Assembly (NCBI RefSeq): GCF_947496075.1
Contig: NZ_CANMBJ010000003.1
Span: 213,834 to 277,833 of the forward strand
DNA from: an uncultured Tateyamaria sp.
Lineage (GTDB): Bacteria > Pseudomonadota > Alphaproteobacteria > Rhodobacterales > Rhodobacteraceae
Length of the DNA stretch: 64,000 nt
Direction: 5' to 3'
Within the stretch, counting starts at the first letter, position 1, and the number at the start of each line of letters is the position of its first letter. This document shows positions 8,456 through 17,345 of this stretch, one piece after another. The position numbers and the translations under genes are program-made. The notes beneath the pieces are model-generated. The model made no database searches. It saw nothing but the letters and a program-made list of their open reading frames with translations, and was not told where the DNA came from.

Positions 8456-10102
8456 ATGACTCACTCCCAAATGGCTGGCGATCTTGCGGCGCTTGATGCC
8501 TTTCTCAATTCGGCTCTGCGCGAAGGTCAATTGGCCGAGGCACAGCTTGGTGAGGCCAGCCTGCGTTTTAAGGATCACGTGGGGCGGAGCATCACAGTCG
8601 AGGTCAGGCAAAAATCAAACCTACGTACACTCTTTGGGCCTGGGATCAGGCGTCATCGCACACAAGGCTGGGAGGACCTCAGCGTAGCGCAGCTCTTGAC
8701 CTCCTTGGCAAAATCAGGAGGCGACACTTTCCGAACCCGCGTCATGGATAGCTTGGCAGGTCTTCGTCGCGCGCCGTTGATGAACGGAGACGCTGCTGCC
8801 TGGAATTTCCTTGCGGCCGAACAGGCGCTCAAAGCAGGTCATCCGTTCCACCCCAATCCGCGCAGCCGTGACGAGATGACTGCGGATGATGCCAAACGCT
8901 ATGCACCGGAGCACGAGCAGACATTTCAATTGCACTGGTTTGCGGCTGACCCCGCTCTGGTCGCATCGAACACCGGTGCAGCGGAGTACTTACGGCTGTT
9001 GGCAGATGCCGATCTTGGCGCGACAGATCGTGGCAAGGTTCTTCTCCCTTGGCATCCTTGGCAGGCTGAGCGGCTTGCCAACCAGAAGGCCATACAGGAC
9101 CTGATCGACAGCGGGGCGCTCGTCGATCTCGGTCGTGGCAAAGGTGCATGGGGCGCAACGTCATCGATGCGCTGCCTGCATGCTTGGCACGCGCCTTTCA
9201 TGGTAAAAACGTCTTTGTCACTGCGTTTAACCAACTCGGTCCGACACTTGTCCCTGCGCGAAGTGGTGCGGGGTGTTCACATCTCTGACCTGCTCAAATC
9301 GGATCTTGGCGCACGGATCAATCGGGACTTTCCAACGCTGAACATTCTCGGGGAACCGGGCTATGCCGCATTGTGTGACGGGGCGGGCGCAGTACGCGAC
9401 GACACAATCGTCGTCCTGCGTGACAACCCTTTTCGCGATGCTTCACAGCCGGGTCCAGTGATGCTAGCCGCTTTGTGCGAAGCAGCGCCCAATGGGCGGT
9501 CACCTCTTGGAAGACTGATACTTAGCCTTGGCCCGGATGCTGCACCCCGGTGGTTTGCCCGCTTTTTGGAGGTCGCCATCATACCACTCCTTGAGCTGCG
9601 CGCGCAATACGGGCTTCTGTTTGGCGCTCATCAGCAGAACCTGATGCTGGCCCTCGATGGGGGGTGGCCCAAGGCCGTTTGGATCCGGGATTGCCAAGGT
9701 ACCGGTCATCTGGACAGCTTCCACGAGATGTTGACGCAACATTGCCCCGGTATCGGCGAAGGTGCCGAGAATGTCGTGAATGCCGGGCTCGGCGATGGTC
9801 TGGTCACGTATTACGTCGTGATCAACAGCGTTCTGAACACGCTTTCCACCCTCGTTCTGGATAGGTTGGCAGACGAGGATCAACTGACCGACCTGTTGCG
9901 CGATTTCCTGCGACGCGCCCGGGCACAAACCCCCGGAGATCCCACGCTTTACACCAAGCTTCTCGAACAACCGACCCTCACCTGCAAAGGAAATTTCGCA
10001 ACCAGCCTCAGCGGCGTGAACGAAGCCGATGGCGACGCGCGCGGACAGGTCGCCAGTTTCCTTGACCTTCCCAACCCTTTATTGGAGCCCGTCCACGCAT
10101 GA
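8456..10102 (+). CDS. NIS siderophore synthetase, IucA/RhbC-like
   Basis: 548 residues of the IucA/IucC family, which joins citrate (or a citryl intermediate) to N-hydroxy-N-acyl amines through ATP-dependent adenylation. Visible family motifs are GHPFHPNPRSR (128-138, nucleotide/phosphate loop), LLPWHPWQ (196-203), the KTSLSLRLTNSVR segment (251-263) and a C-terminal ferric-iron-reductase-like half with YGLLFGAHQQN. It heads an operon with the acetyltransferase and a second synthetase, each overlapping by ATGA. That order equals iucA-iucB-iucC and suggests this enzyme does the first condensation. Weak AAGGG ribosome site before ATG 8456. Confidence 0.88.
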   Translation: MTHSQMAGDLAALDAFLNSALREGQLAEAQLGEASLRFKDHVGRSITVEVRQKSNLRTLFGPGIRRHRTQGWEDLSVAQLLTSLAKSGGDTFRTRVMDSLAGLRRAPLMNGDAAAWNFLAAEQALKAGHPFHPNPRSRDEMTADDAKRYAPEHEQTFQLHWFAADPALVASNTGAAEYLRLLADADLGATDRGKVLLPWHPWQAERLANQKAIQDLIDSGALVDLGRGKGAWGATSSMRCLHAWHAPFMVKTSLSLRLTNSVRHLSLREVVRGVHISDLLKSDLGARINRDFPTLNILGEPGYAALCDGAGAVRDDTIVVLRDNPFRDASQPGPVMLAALCEAAPNGRSPLGRLILSLGPDAAPRWFARFLEVAIIPLLELRAQYGLLFGAHQQNLMLALDGGWPKAVWIRDCQGTGHLDSFHEMLTQHCPGIGEGAENVVNAGLGDGLVTYYVVINSVLNTLSTLVLDRLADEDQLTDLLRDFLRRARAQTPGDPTLYTKLLEQPTLTCKGNFATSLSGVNEADGDARGQVASFLDLPNPLLEPVHA

Positions 10103-10989
10103 CCCTCGATGCTGCAACGCTGACTGAAGCGGCCTTTCCATCCCCCAACGATCTTGAACCGTTCGCGCGGTGGGTCGAAGACCGCTTTGCTCAAGACGGC
10201 AAAGCGGCGCATATCGACCTGCCACCCGAGCTAACACACCTTGGCCTTGACGCCCGACTGCCCGGATATGTTGACACTAGGGGCGGAGCACGGCGCATTC
10301 ATCGTTCCGGTTTTCTGCAATCACCCGAACCTTGGCTCAAGCATCCACAGACACGTTTCCAAAGCGCAGGATTGATTGAAGGCCCCGATGGTCGGAATCA
10401 CCCCCTACGTCCTGCAAATCCGCAGGGCGTCGTTTACGAGCGGTTCTTTGTTGATGCGGGCATAACCGTCACTTTTCGCTCGGTAGGTATCGACCACGAT
10501 CTTGATACCTTTCACCGTTGGCAGAATGACCCGCGCGTTGCTTATTTCTGGGAAGAAGATCGATCACGTGAAGAATTGCGCGGCTTTCTTGAAGACCGAT
10601 TGTCTGACCCGCACAATTTCTCGGTGATCGGGGAATATAACGGCGTGCCCGTGGGGTATTTCGAGATTTACTGGGCGCGCGAAGACAGATTGGGCGCATA
10701 CTACGATGCGGGTCTCTGGGATCGCGGCTGGCACGGTCTGATCGGTGAAGTCAGTGCACTTGGACGCGCCAAAACATCTGCCTGGATTCGTGCGCTGACC
10801 CATTACATCTTTCTTGATTGCCCAATGACAGATCTGGTCGTGGGCGAACCACGTGTCGATAATGCAAAGCTGCTTCGCTATGCGGACGCACTGGCGTATC
10901 GAAAGATCAAGGAATTTGATTTTCCACATAAACGATCTGCCCTGATGCATTGCGCCCGGGACGACTTTTTCAGCCGGGTGGCGCTATGA
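10099..10989 (+). CDS. N-hydroxy-amine acetyltransferase (IucB/RhbD-like GNAT)
   Basis: 296 residues with a C-terminal GNAT domain. FHRWQNDPRVAYFWEED opens the acyltransferase fold, GEYNGVPVGYFEIYWA is the central strand pair, GLWDRGWHGLIGEV takes the acyl-CoA region, and VVGEPRVDNAKLLRYADAL closes it, as in IucB/RhbD/MbtK-type enzymes. The role is acetyl (or acyl) transfer to the hydroxylated amine, giving the hydroxamate. It overlaps both neighbouring synthetase genes by four bases, so strong translational coupling is expected. Confidence 0.87.
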   Translation: MTLDAATLTEAAFPSPNDLEPFARWVEDRFAQDGKAAHIDLPPELTHLGLDARLPGYVDTRGGARRIHRSGFLQSPEPWLKHPQTRFQSAGLIEGPDGRNHPLRPANPQGVVYERFFVDAGITVTFRSVGIDHDLDTFHRWQNDPRVAYFWEEDRSREELRGFLEDRLSDPHNFSVIGEYNGVPVGYFEIYWAREDRLGAYYDAGLWDRGWHGLIGEVSALGRAKTSAWIRALTHYIFLDCPMTDLVVGEPRVDNAKLLRYADALAYRKIKEFDFPHKRSALMHCARDDFFSRVAL

Positions 10990-12752
10990 CCAAGAGCCTG
11001 GATACAGCGCGCCGACGGCTGCTGGCCAAGATGATCAGTGAGTTGAGTTGGGAAGAGGTTCTGCACCCGGAAGAAGGCAATGCGTTCCAGCTTATACTGG
11101 CGTCGAACCGGGTCTATCGTTTTCAGGCGACGCGGCGCATTTGGGACAATCTGGATATCGAACCGGAGAGTTTGTCCGTTGATACTGGTGAAACTCCTTG
11201 CCCGCTGCGGTTTGTCGTTGATGCGCGTGAAGAGTTGGGCATGACCCCTGACACCGAAGCAATGTTTTTGCGTGAGCTGTCGAATACTCTGCGACAAGAT
11301 ATCGAGTTGAAGCGGCTTTTTGGCGGTTTGGATGCACAAGCCTTGATCGCTTTGCCGCCGCGCACTTTACATGCTGCCCTTGAGGGGCATCCGAAGGCAG
11401 TCGCGAACAAAGGGCGACTTGGTTGGGACACGGCGGACCTGGCCGCCTACGCGCCAGAATACAAGGAGCCAATGCAGCTTTTCTGGCTTGCGGCTGACCA
11501 AACACTGTTGCGCAGCGGCAAGTCCAGAAACATTAGCGAAAATGATCTGCTTGGTGACATCTTCGGAACCGATCAGAGAGATCCTCTCAGGCAAGAAGCA
11601 CAGCAAGCGGGGGCAACGGATACGCATGTTTTACTGCCGGTTCATCCGTGGCAATGGCACAATCACCTTGAACAGTCCTTTGTGGTCGAGATCGCGCAAC
11701 AAAGGTTGATACCGCTGGGTCAGCATGGTCCGGAATTCGTGGCGACACCCAGCCTGCGCACACTGACACCTGTCAACGGAGGCCCATATGAGGTCAAGCT
11801 GTCGCTGGGTATTCTCAATACGTCCGCATGGAGAGGCATGCCTGGGAAATACATCGAACATGGCGGAGCGCTGTCAGACTGGCTGACTGACATCGTTCGG
11901 GCCGATCCACTCCTGGCAGGCCGTGTCATCGTTCTGCGCGAAGCCTTGGGCCATTGGGCTGCTCACCCGACCCTGTCTGATTGCCCCGATGCCCCTTATC
12001 GCCATCATGAAATGCTTGGTGCCATCTGGCGCGAGAACGCGGATGCAAAGACCAGCCCCAACCAAAAGGCTGTATTGGCAGCCGCTCTGTTTCACCAAGG
12101 CGCGTGCGGCACACCATTGGCCCAAGCCTATGCCAATGCGGCTGGGCTCAGCATCGCGGTCTGGCTGGAAGCGCTTTTCAAAGTCACCGTGGTTCCGCTC
12201 TGGCACATGCTTTGCCGTTATGGCGTAGGCTTCATCGCTCACGGCCAGAACATTACGGTCATTCTGGAAAATCACATTCCGGTTGGCATGGCTCTCAAGG
12301 ATTTTCAGGGCGATCTGGATCTTGTCGACCAAGATTTTCCGGAGATGGAAGGTTTGGACCCAGAGATACGCGCGCTGTTGCCGCGTAAGCCACCTGCTTA
12401 CATCATCCACGATATTCAGACCGCCCATTTTGTGACCGTGCTGCGCTTTTTATCAATGACCTTGGCGCGCACTGGGCAAATTGAAGAAAGCCGTTTCTAC
12501 GATATTTTGCGGGACGTCCTCTTGGACTATAAAATTTCGCATCTCGAACTTGCAGAGCGCCACAACATGTTTGATTTGTTTGAGCAAACGATGCCGAAGG
12601 TTTGCATCAACAAAGTGCGTCTTGCGATTGGCTACGGTGACAGTGGCGAACGTCCTTTGCCAGCGCGCGGTACCGATCTTGTGAATCCGCTTGCGAACAA
12701 CGGACATTTACAAGGTGCCATCGATGGAGAGTTGCTGTCTGCAAGCCGTTAA
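10986..12752 (+). CDS. NIS siderophore synthetase, IucC/RhbF-like
   Basis: 588 residues. Second IucA/IucC-type synthetase with EGHPKAVANKGRLG (133-146), LLPVHPWQW (216-224), VKLSLGILNTSAWRGMPG and, near the C-terminus, RYGVGFIAHGQN with KDFQGDLDL, all family signatures. It would catalyse the second amide bond to the citrate backbone, finishing an aerobactin-, schizokinen- or rhizobactin-type siderophore. Start ATG 10986 lies in an ATGA overlap with the acetyltransferase; a longer frame upstream is only overlap. No diaminobutyrate aminotransferase/decarboxylase genes (rhbA/rhbB-like) are adjacent. Confidence 0.88.
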   Translation: MTKSLDTARRRLLAKMISELSWEEVLHPEEGNAFQLILASNRVYRFQATRRIWDNLDIEPESLSVDTGETPCPLRFVVDAREELGMTPDTEAMFLRELSNTLRQDIELKRLFGGLDAQALIALPPRTLHAALEGHPKAVANKGRLGWDTADLAAYAPEYKEPMQLFWLAADQTLLRSGKSRNISENDLLGDIFGTDQRDPLRQEAQQAGATDTHVLLPVHPWQWHNHLEQSFVVEIAQQRLIPLGQHGPEFVATPSLRTLTPVNGGPYEVKLSLGILNTSAWRGMPGKYIEHGGALSDWLTDIVRADPLLAGRVIVLREALGHWAAHPTLSDCPDAPYRHHEMLGAIWRENADAKTSPNQKAVLAAALFHQGACGTPLAQAYANAAGLSIAVWLEALFKVTVVPLWHMLCRYGVGFIAHGQNITVILENHIPVGMALKDFQGDLDLVDQDFPEMEGLDPEIRALLPRKPPAYIIHDIQTAHFVTVLRFLSMTLARTGQIEESRFYDILRDVLLDYKISHLELAERHNMFDLFEQTMPKVCINKVRLAIGYGDSGERPLPARGTDLVNPLANNGHLQGAIDGELLSASR

Positions 12753-12815
12753 GTCGCCGCGGAAACTGAGGCAGGGTCCTCCACTATCGAAGAACGCGTA
12801 ATGCGTTGAGACGAA

Positions 12816-12954
12816 GGCGGTTTGACACGCTTTCGCACGGGATGGGTGAAAGGAAGCTTCATACTCAAGTCCGCGCTGCACGAACCAGATGCCAGCGTTG
12901 GATGTTGAAACATTGGCTTTTCAGTTGGCCGTGCGAAAGCGTGCAAGAACCGCC
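12816..12954. repeat. 139-bp inverted-repeat element upstream of the heme receptor
   Basis: Two arms, 12816-12840 and 12929-12954, are inverted copies. A 15-bp block (CACGCTTTCGCACGG against CCGTGCGAAAGCGTG) and an outer 7-bp block (GGCGGTT against AACCGCC) match exactly, with only 3-4 nt mismatched between them. The 88-bp spacer shows no convincing gene. It lies in the 335-bp gap between the synthetase operon and the heme receptor. It may be a MITE-like element or a large transcript hairpin ending the siderophore operon. No target-site duplication is evident. Confidence 0.6.
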
Positions 12955-12998
12955 GCGAATGAACAAGCGCTACCGTATCCCAATAATCTTTACTTCTT

Positions 12999-13008
12999 TT
13001 GTCAGGAT
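12999..13008 (+). promoter_or_regulatory. Iron-type box TTGTCAGGAT before the heme receptor
   Basis: Exact copy of the decamer found at 8376 (minus) and 38367 (plus), 80 bp upstream of the receptor start, with a T-rich left flank (CTTCTTTTGTCAGGATATGT). The TTGTCA could also serve as a -35 element, so binding there would block transcription. Inference from recurrence and context. Confidence 0.6.
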
Positions 13009-13087
13009 ATGTACTACCTAAAATGATCGCGCGCCCCACCTCCATCGGCAGGTCCCGTGCTGCAAAGAGGACAATTATGGGGGTTTT

Positions 13088-15139
13088 ATGCAGCGTTGCA
13101 TATTTGGGGGTGCGGCTATTGCAGCCGTTTTTGCAAGTTCTGTTCAAGCACAGGAAGCACCGGTTGAATTGCCGCCGCTCATTCTCGGCACCGCTTTGCG
13201 GGACGATCGAAACCTTCTGGATACGCCAGTCGCAGCCACTGTCATCGAAGGTGAAGAGCTTGACCGCGGACAGGCTGACACTTTCGACGAACTGGTTGGA
13301 GACGTACCGGGCGTTCTGATCGAAGGCGGGCCGCGTGGTGTCGCGCAAGAGCCGAACATCCGTGGATTTCAGGACGAACAAGTTGTCCTGCGGCTGGATG
13401 GGGGACGTTTGAACTTCAACCGGGGTCATAGTGGTCGTTTCTTTTTTGATCCAGACATTGTGCAACGTGTCGAAATTGTCAGGGGAGGGGGATCGACCCT
13501 GTTTGGATCGGGCGCCATTGGTGGCGTGATCGCGGTGGAAACCAAGGATGCCGCTGACTTGTTGCGCCCCGGCCAAACAACAGGCGCACGCTTGCGGTTT
13601 GGCTATACGGACAATGGTGAAATCTATGGCCCGTCGACCACACTTTATGGGGATTACGGCGCGTTCGACGTACTGGCATTTCTTGGTGGACGCGAAGCCG
13701 GAGCGAACCAGGACGATGGCGATGGAAACCCTATCGCCCGGTCGGAGATCGACTCTGCCAATGGACTTTTGAAGTTTGGGTTTGAACCAAATGATGAACA
13801 GCGTTTTGAACTGAATCTATCTTACTATGAGGATGATGGCTTTGTGCCCGCAGCCGCGGATTCAATTGCAACCTTCGACCCAATCACGGGCAACGATTCC
13901 GAGCGGTCGTCAGAAGTTTTCACGTACCGGCTGTCATGGGACTGGAACCCCGAGGGGTCCGATTGGATTGACCTGTCCGTGCTGGTCTACGGCAATACGC
14001 TGGAAATCCAGGATGACCGCGTGCGGGACGGGCGGGCAGACTTTACCGAATACGACACTGTAGGGTTTGAAATTGTGAACCGATCACGGTTCGACATCGG
14101 TGTTCCGGTGGATTTGGTCTATGGTGTCGAAGCGTTCAGAGACGAACAAACAGGCACGCGTAATGGTGCGCCCCGGACGCAATTCCCGGATGCCGAAGCG
14201 ACGACATATGGTGTTTTTGCGGAGGCGACATTTGGCGTTAGCGATCGTTTAGACATCATCGCTGGTGTGCGATTTGATCAATATGATCGAGACGTGGATG
14301 ATCCAACGCTCGAGGACGCGGATGATAGTTTCTTTGCACCGCGGATCGGGTTCAGCTACCGACCCAATGACAATTGGCAAATTTTCGGAAATGTCGCGCG
14401 TGCATTCAGAGCACCAACGTTAAGTGAACTGTACAATGACGGGGTGCATTTCCCACTTGGCCCGGTATTTACCAACAACTTTGTTCCTACACCCGATCTA
14501 CGCCCTGAAGAGTCAACACAGATTGAATTGGGGGGGCGGTTTGAGAAGACGAATATGTTCCGCCCAGGGGACTCGCTGCGGTTCTCAGCCAATGCGTATT
14601 ATGCTGATGTGGAAGACTTTATTGACACTGTCGTGACACCGCCGGATTTTGACCGGTTTCTTAACCCTGCACCCGGTGAGTTTCCGACCACTGAAGTCGG
14701 CGACACGTTTCAGCGCAACATTGATGCGGAGTTGTACGGGTTCGAGGCCGAGCTGGACTACGACGCGGGCAATTGGTTTGGCGGACTTGCAGTGAGTTTA
14801 CCCGATGGCAATGCGAAGGAAGATGGCGAGGAATTGGGTTCAATACCTCAGCCACGTTTGACGGCCACACTCGGGTATCGGCCGACTTCAGAATGGACGA
14901 TTGGAGGCCGCGTTACCTTTGCCGGACACCAAAACGATTTCCCCGAAACTGGGAGCGCAGGCGAAAGCTATACCGTCGTCGACCTGTTCGGGTCATGGTC
15001 CCCGTCAGAGGGGCCGTTGCAGAACGCCACCTTCCGTGCCGGCATCGACAATGTATTTGACGAACAATACACGATCTTCCCCAATGAGTTGCCGCAGCCT
15101 GGGCGGTCTCTCAAAGTGTCGGCGGCATTCGAGTTCTGA
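13088..15139 (+). CDS. hmuR: TonB-dependent heme/hemoprotein receptor (HmuR-type)
   Basis: 683 residues. Signal peptide (to about SSVQAQEAP), plug domain with PNIRGFQDEQVVLRLDGGRL and RVEIVRGGGSTLFGSGAIGG, then a 22-strand-type barrel. The heme-receptor signature is FRAPTLSELYNDGVHF followed by PTPDLRPEES. In this family an FRAP...NPNL segment carries the heme-binding His; here NPNL reads TPDL and the His of GVHF is in place. It ends with aromatic SAAFEF. It stands alone behind an iron-type box, 17 kb from hmuSTUV, which would take the heme onward. Start ATG 13088 is the first Met before the signal peptide. Confidence 0.87.
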   Translation: MQRCIFGGAAIAAVFASSVQAQEAPVELPPLILGTALRDDRNLLDTPVAATVIEGEELDRGQADTFDELVGDVPGVLIEGGPRGVAQEPNIRGFQDEQVVLRLDGGRLNFNRGHSGRFFFDPDIVQRVEIVRGGGSTLFGSGAIGGVIAVETKDAADLLRPGQTTGARLRFGYTDNGEIYGPSTTLYGDYGAFDVLAFLGGREAGANQDDGDGNPIARSEIDSANGLLKFGFEPNDEQRFELNLSYYEDDGFVPAAADSIATFDPITGNDSERSSEVFTYRLSWDWNPEGSDWIDLSVLVYGNTLEIQDDRVRDGRADFTEYDTVGFEIVNRSRFDIGVPVDLVYGVEAFRDEQTGTRNGAPRTQFPDAEATTYGVFAEATFGVSDRLDIIAGVRFDQYDRDVDDPTLEDADDSFFAPRIGFSYRPNDNWQIFGNVARAFRAPTLSELYNDGVHFPLGPVFTNNFVPTPDLRPEESTQIELGGRFEKTNMFRPGDSLRFSANAYYADVEDFIDTVVTPPDFDRFLNPAPGEFPTTEVGDTFQRNIDAELYGFEAELDYDAGNWFGGLAVSLPDGNAKEDGEELGSIPQPRLTATLGYRPTSEWTIGGRVTFAGHQNDFPETGSAGESYTVVDLFGSWSPSEGPLQNATFRAGIDNVFDEQYTIFPNELPQPGRSLKVSAAFEF

Positions 15140-15166
15140 GCTTGTACATTGAAGTATTCCAGCAGG

Positions 15167-15184
15167 CGGGTCCGCGGTGGCCCG
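15167..15184 (+). terminator. Probable rho-independent terminator after the heme receptor
   Basis: CGGGTCC (15167-15173) pairs with GGCCCG (15179-15184), with one bulged T and a 5-nt loop. A pyrimidine-rich TCTGTCTCTTT tail follows. It lies about 28 bp past the receptor stop. Confidence 0.5.
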
Positions 15185-15245
15185 TCTGTCTCTTTGCGCC
15201 GTGACGAAGGTCAGCGTAAGGTGCTCTTTCACGCCTTGCTATATC

Positions 15246-15266
15246 TGATTAATTCTATCAGGAAAT
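15246..15266 (+). promoter_or_regulatory. Iron-type box with perfect dyad upstream of the 15.4-16.1 kb genes
   Basis: CTGAT-N7-ATCAG is a perfect dyad (15245-15261) that also reads TGA-N9-TCA, the form of a RirA/IRO-type site. Its right half runs on as ATCAGGAAAT, matching the TCAGGA core of the other boxes here. It lies 91 bp upstream of ATG 15357. Suggests that the downstream pair of genes is, or was, iron-regulated. Confidence 0.5.
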
Positions 15267-15356
15267 GCGTACCCAGTGAGTGCGGATTCTCTGCTTGCCC
15301 GGCATCATTCGACATTCGGGGCTAAGTGCCCCGCTCAGATGAAAGCTGGCTGTATC

Positions 15357-15566
15357 ATGACCCTGTTTACCAATTTGTTGCGCATGGATGCCTTGACCCA
15401 ACCTTATGGGTGTGGCCTGCATCCCAAGCTGCGTGCAGCCATCGAGGCCGATACACGCTGGCCAAGCAAAGCTACGTCGCCCGCCCCTGTGGAGGGAGCG
15501 CAGTTGCCAGAGGGCGTGACCCGTTTGCCTTTACATGCGCCCCGGCCCGGGCAGAAACGGGCATGA
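15357..15566 (+). CDS. Small hypothetical protein (69 aa) coupled to a frameshifted gene
   Basis: ATG 15357 opens a 69-codon frame (starts MTLFTNLLRMDALTQPYGCG, ends APRPGQKRA). Its TGA overlaps the next start as ATGA (15563-15566), the coupling style used throughout this region. No recognised domain, no signal peptide or membrane segment; a single Cys; proline-rich second half. An overlapping frame from 15326 is open too but reads less naturally. The ribosome site is weak. It sits 91 bp after an iron-type box. Function unknown; it could be an unconserved leader frame. Confidence 0.4.
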   Translation: MTLFTNLLRMDALTQPYGCGLHPKLRAAIEADTRWPSKATSPAPVEGAQLPEGVTRLPLHAPRPGQKRA

Positions 15567-16062
15567 GACTGCGCGCATTGCCCGAGGGCAGGGTTGATCT
15601 GGATCTGAGCGATTTGGATTTTGACACATTCGAGGCAGGTCTGCTTGCGGTTTCTCGGTATTTCTTTTTGACCACGCGGCACCCGAACGTCAGGCTTGGC
15701 AAACCGGTTTTGCCGTTGCCGTCGAACGATGGGGACCTGATATCGGATTGCCCGCTGCGCATGCCGTGGCAAAGTTGGTGCGAGCCGTGTACGACGCCCG
15801 TTCCGATTTTGGGTTCCATGATCCCTTTGGCACAGAGGCTCGCACGCGCGTCACCCCGGACGAAGCGACGATGATGCGCATGCTACACCACATGCGGCGG
15901 GACGAGACACCGGATGCTCGCGATGCCGTTGAGGCTTTGACCCTTGGCGGAATGGACCCACATGTAATCCGCGCAGGGCTCACTCTGTCCGCCAGATTTA
16001 GCGGCGGTGTACCTGAACAGAGGCACGCAGGCTGTCGCCCAAAGCTCCGCGTGGTGTCCTGA
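15563..16062 (+). pseudogene. Iron-linked family member A, frameshifted
   Basis: The frame from ATG 15563 reads FEAGLLAVSRYFF, then hits a T-run (TTTCTTTTTG, 15660-15669). After this the sensible protein continues in another frame (DHAAPERQAWQTG ... RVTPDEATMMRMLHHMRRDE ... DPHVIRAGLTLSARF) to TGA 16062. Adding one T restores about 166 codons in one frame. The restored protein aligns by eye with the genes at 36408, 38792 and 42033 over its whole length. So this is either a recently broken gene, a homopolymer assembly error, or, less likely, slippage on the T-run. No known domain recognised. Upstream gene overlap (ATGA) and the iron-type box suggest an iron-regulated operon. Confidence 0.6.
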
Positions 16063-16103
16063 ACAGCTATTGTTGGCCGCAGCATCCTTGTACAGGCAAA
16101 CGC

Positions 16104-16919
16104 ATGATTCAGATCGTCCCCTTTGCCAAAGAGTATTTGCTGGCAGCCGAAGCCCTATCGACGCAACAGGGATGGCCACACACAGTGGCCGAGTGGCAGC
16201 AAATGCTGGCGTTGGGACAGGGTTTGGCGGCCCTGCAAAACGGGCAAGTGGTGGGGACCACACTTTCGTGGACACATGATCGTGCCGCGACCCTTGGCAT
16301 GGTGATTGTCGATCAAGAGCATCGCGGGCAGGGGATTGCTGCTCGGCTCGTGCAAGCTGCGCTGGATCGGATAGGTGATCTTCCTGTGGTACTGACAGCG
16401 ACCGACATGGCGCGCCGTGGATACGCACGTTTGGGCTTTGAGAAGGTAGGGATGGTAGACACATGCCGGGGCGTCCCTGTTTCGCTTTCCCGGGATCCAG
16501 ATGTTGAGGCCGGTTTCAGTGACGAAGTGCTGGTATTGGACGCAGCTGCACGGGGCTGGGACCGAAGCCACGTCTTGCGCAGTTTGATTGCGGGGGGCGC
16601 AACCTGTTAGAGCTTGCGGAACAGGGATGGTGTTACAGCCTATGTGTTCGACCGTGCAGTAGGACAGGGCAGGGTGATTGGCCCGATTGTGGCCCAGGAC
16701 CTGAAGATGGCAGAAACGCTGGTGCGTCACTGTTTCGCCACGCGTCCCAGCGCACATATGCGCATCGACAGCGACCCGACGCTTGGGCTGAGCGATCGTT
16801 TACCAGCCCTAGGGCTGAAAAAAGCAAGCTGGGGGACGGTGATGATCCGAGGCACTATTGAACGTGCTCCAGAGGGCGCACCAGCTGTCTATGGGCTGGT
16901 CAGCCAAGCATATAGCTAA
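16104..16919 (+). pseudogene. Two-domain GNAT acetyltransferase interrupted by an in-frame TAG
   Basis: ATG 16104 starts a GNAT domain with a clear acetyl-CoA loop (VIVDQEHRGQGIAARLV) and DMARRGYARLGF. The frame stops at TAG 16608-16610 just after RSLIAGGAT. The same frame then resumes as RDGVTAYVFDRAVGQGRVIG and runs to 16919, which reads like the C-terminal domain that follows GNAT in this enzyme type. Because both halves share a frame, a single nonsense change explains it. The N-terminal 168 residues could still fold as a GNAT enzyme. Substrate unknown. It follows member A by 41 bp, perhaps in one transcript. Confidence 0.65.
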
Positions 16920-17345
16920 CAAGCTGGCTTACACCTCATGCGCACTGAAAAGGACCCGGCCTCGGTCCGCGAAAAAAGAGACCAGCCACCAGCTCGATGA
17001 TCAAGCGCGCACGATTGATCGACTGATGTGAGCCAGCCTTGATTTGGCGGCCTACAAAAATTCAGAGATAAATCTCGCCCGCGAACCATATGTCCGCCGG
17101 TAACCAATCGCTTCCGCTCCCGCCCCAGCCCCGGTTCAACCAGAACCAGCGATCACAGGCCGTTTCGATCCAGCAAACGATAAAGCATTTGCACACGATG
17201 CGTGATTGCCAACCGTAGCCGTATGACACCGGATAGTGGCTGAGCCAGCCTGTTCCGATCACGGCCGCACTATCTTATTCGGCGCTTACTGGGCGATCTG
17301 AGAATGCGTTTTTGTGTTCCCATGAAATACCATCTTGACGCGGCA
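16920..17345. other. Non-coding stretch between acetyltransferase pseudogene and lacI-type gene
   Basis: No gene is supported; short minus-strand frames here are low-complexity and unlike proteins. A GGACC-N7-GGTCC hairpin (16952-16968) followed on the minus strand by TTTT could stop antisense transcription. GATCAA/TTGATC (near 16998-17022) is a further small inverted repeat. Otherwise I see nothing. Confidence 0.4.

Noticed and set aside
12749-13576. Minus-strand open frame of about 275 codons across the gap and the start of the heme receptor
   Set aside because: It is antisense to a clear signal peptide and plug domain, covers the inverted repeat, and has no protein-like features.
15326-15560. 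N-terminal extension of gene A upstream of ATG 15563 in the same frame
   Set aside because: The translated stretch is rich in Arg, Cys and Pro and does not resemble the other family members; the overlapping frame from 15357 reads more naturally.
15660-15669. Programmed -1 frameshift at the T-run of gene A
   Set aside because: The heptamer (C TTT TTG) does not keep good codon-anticodon pairing after slippage, and no clear downstream pseudoknot was seen; an indel is simpler.
16916-17262. Short minus-strand frames in the gap before lacI-1, considered as transposase remnants
   Set aside because: No recognisable transposase motif or terminal repeats; composition is low-complexity.
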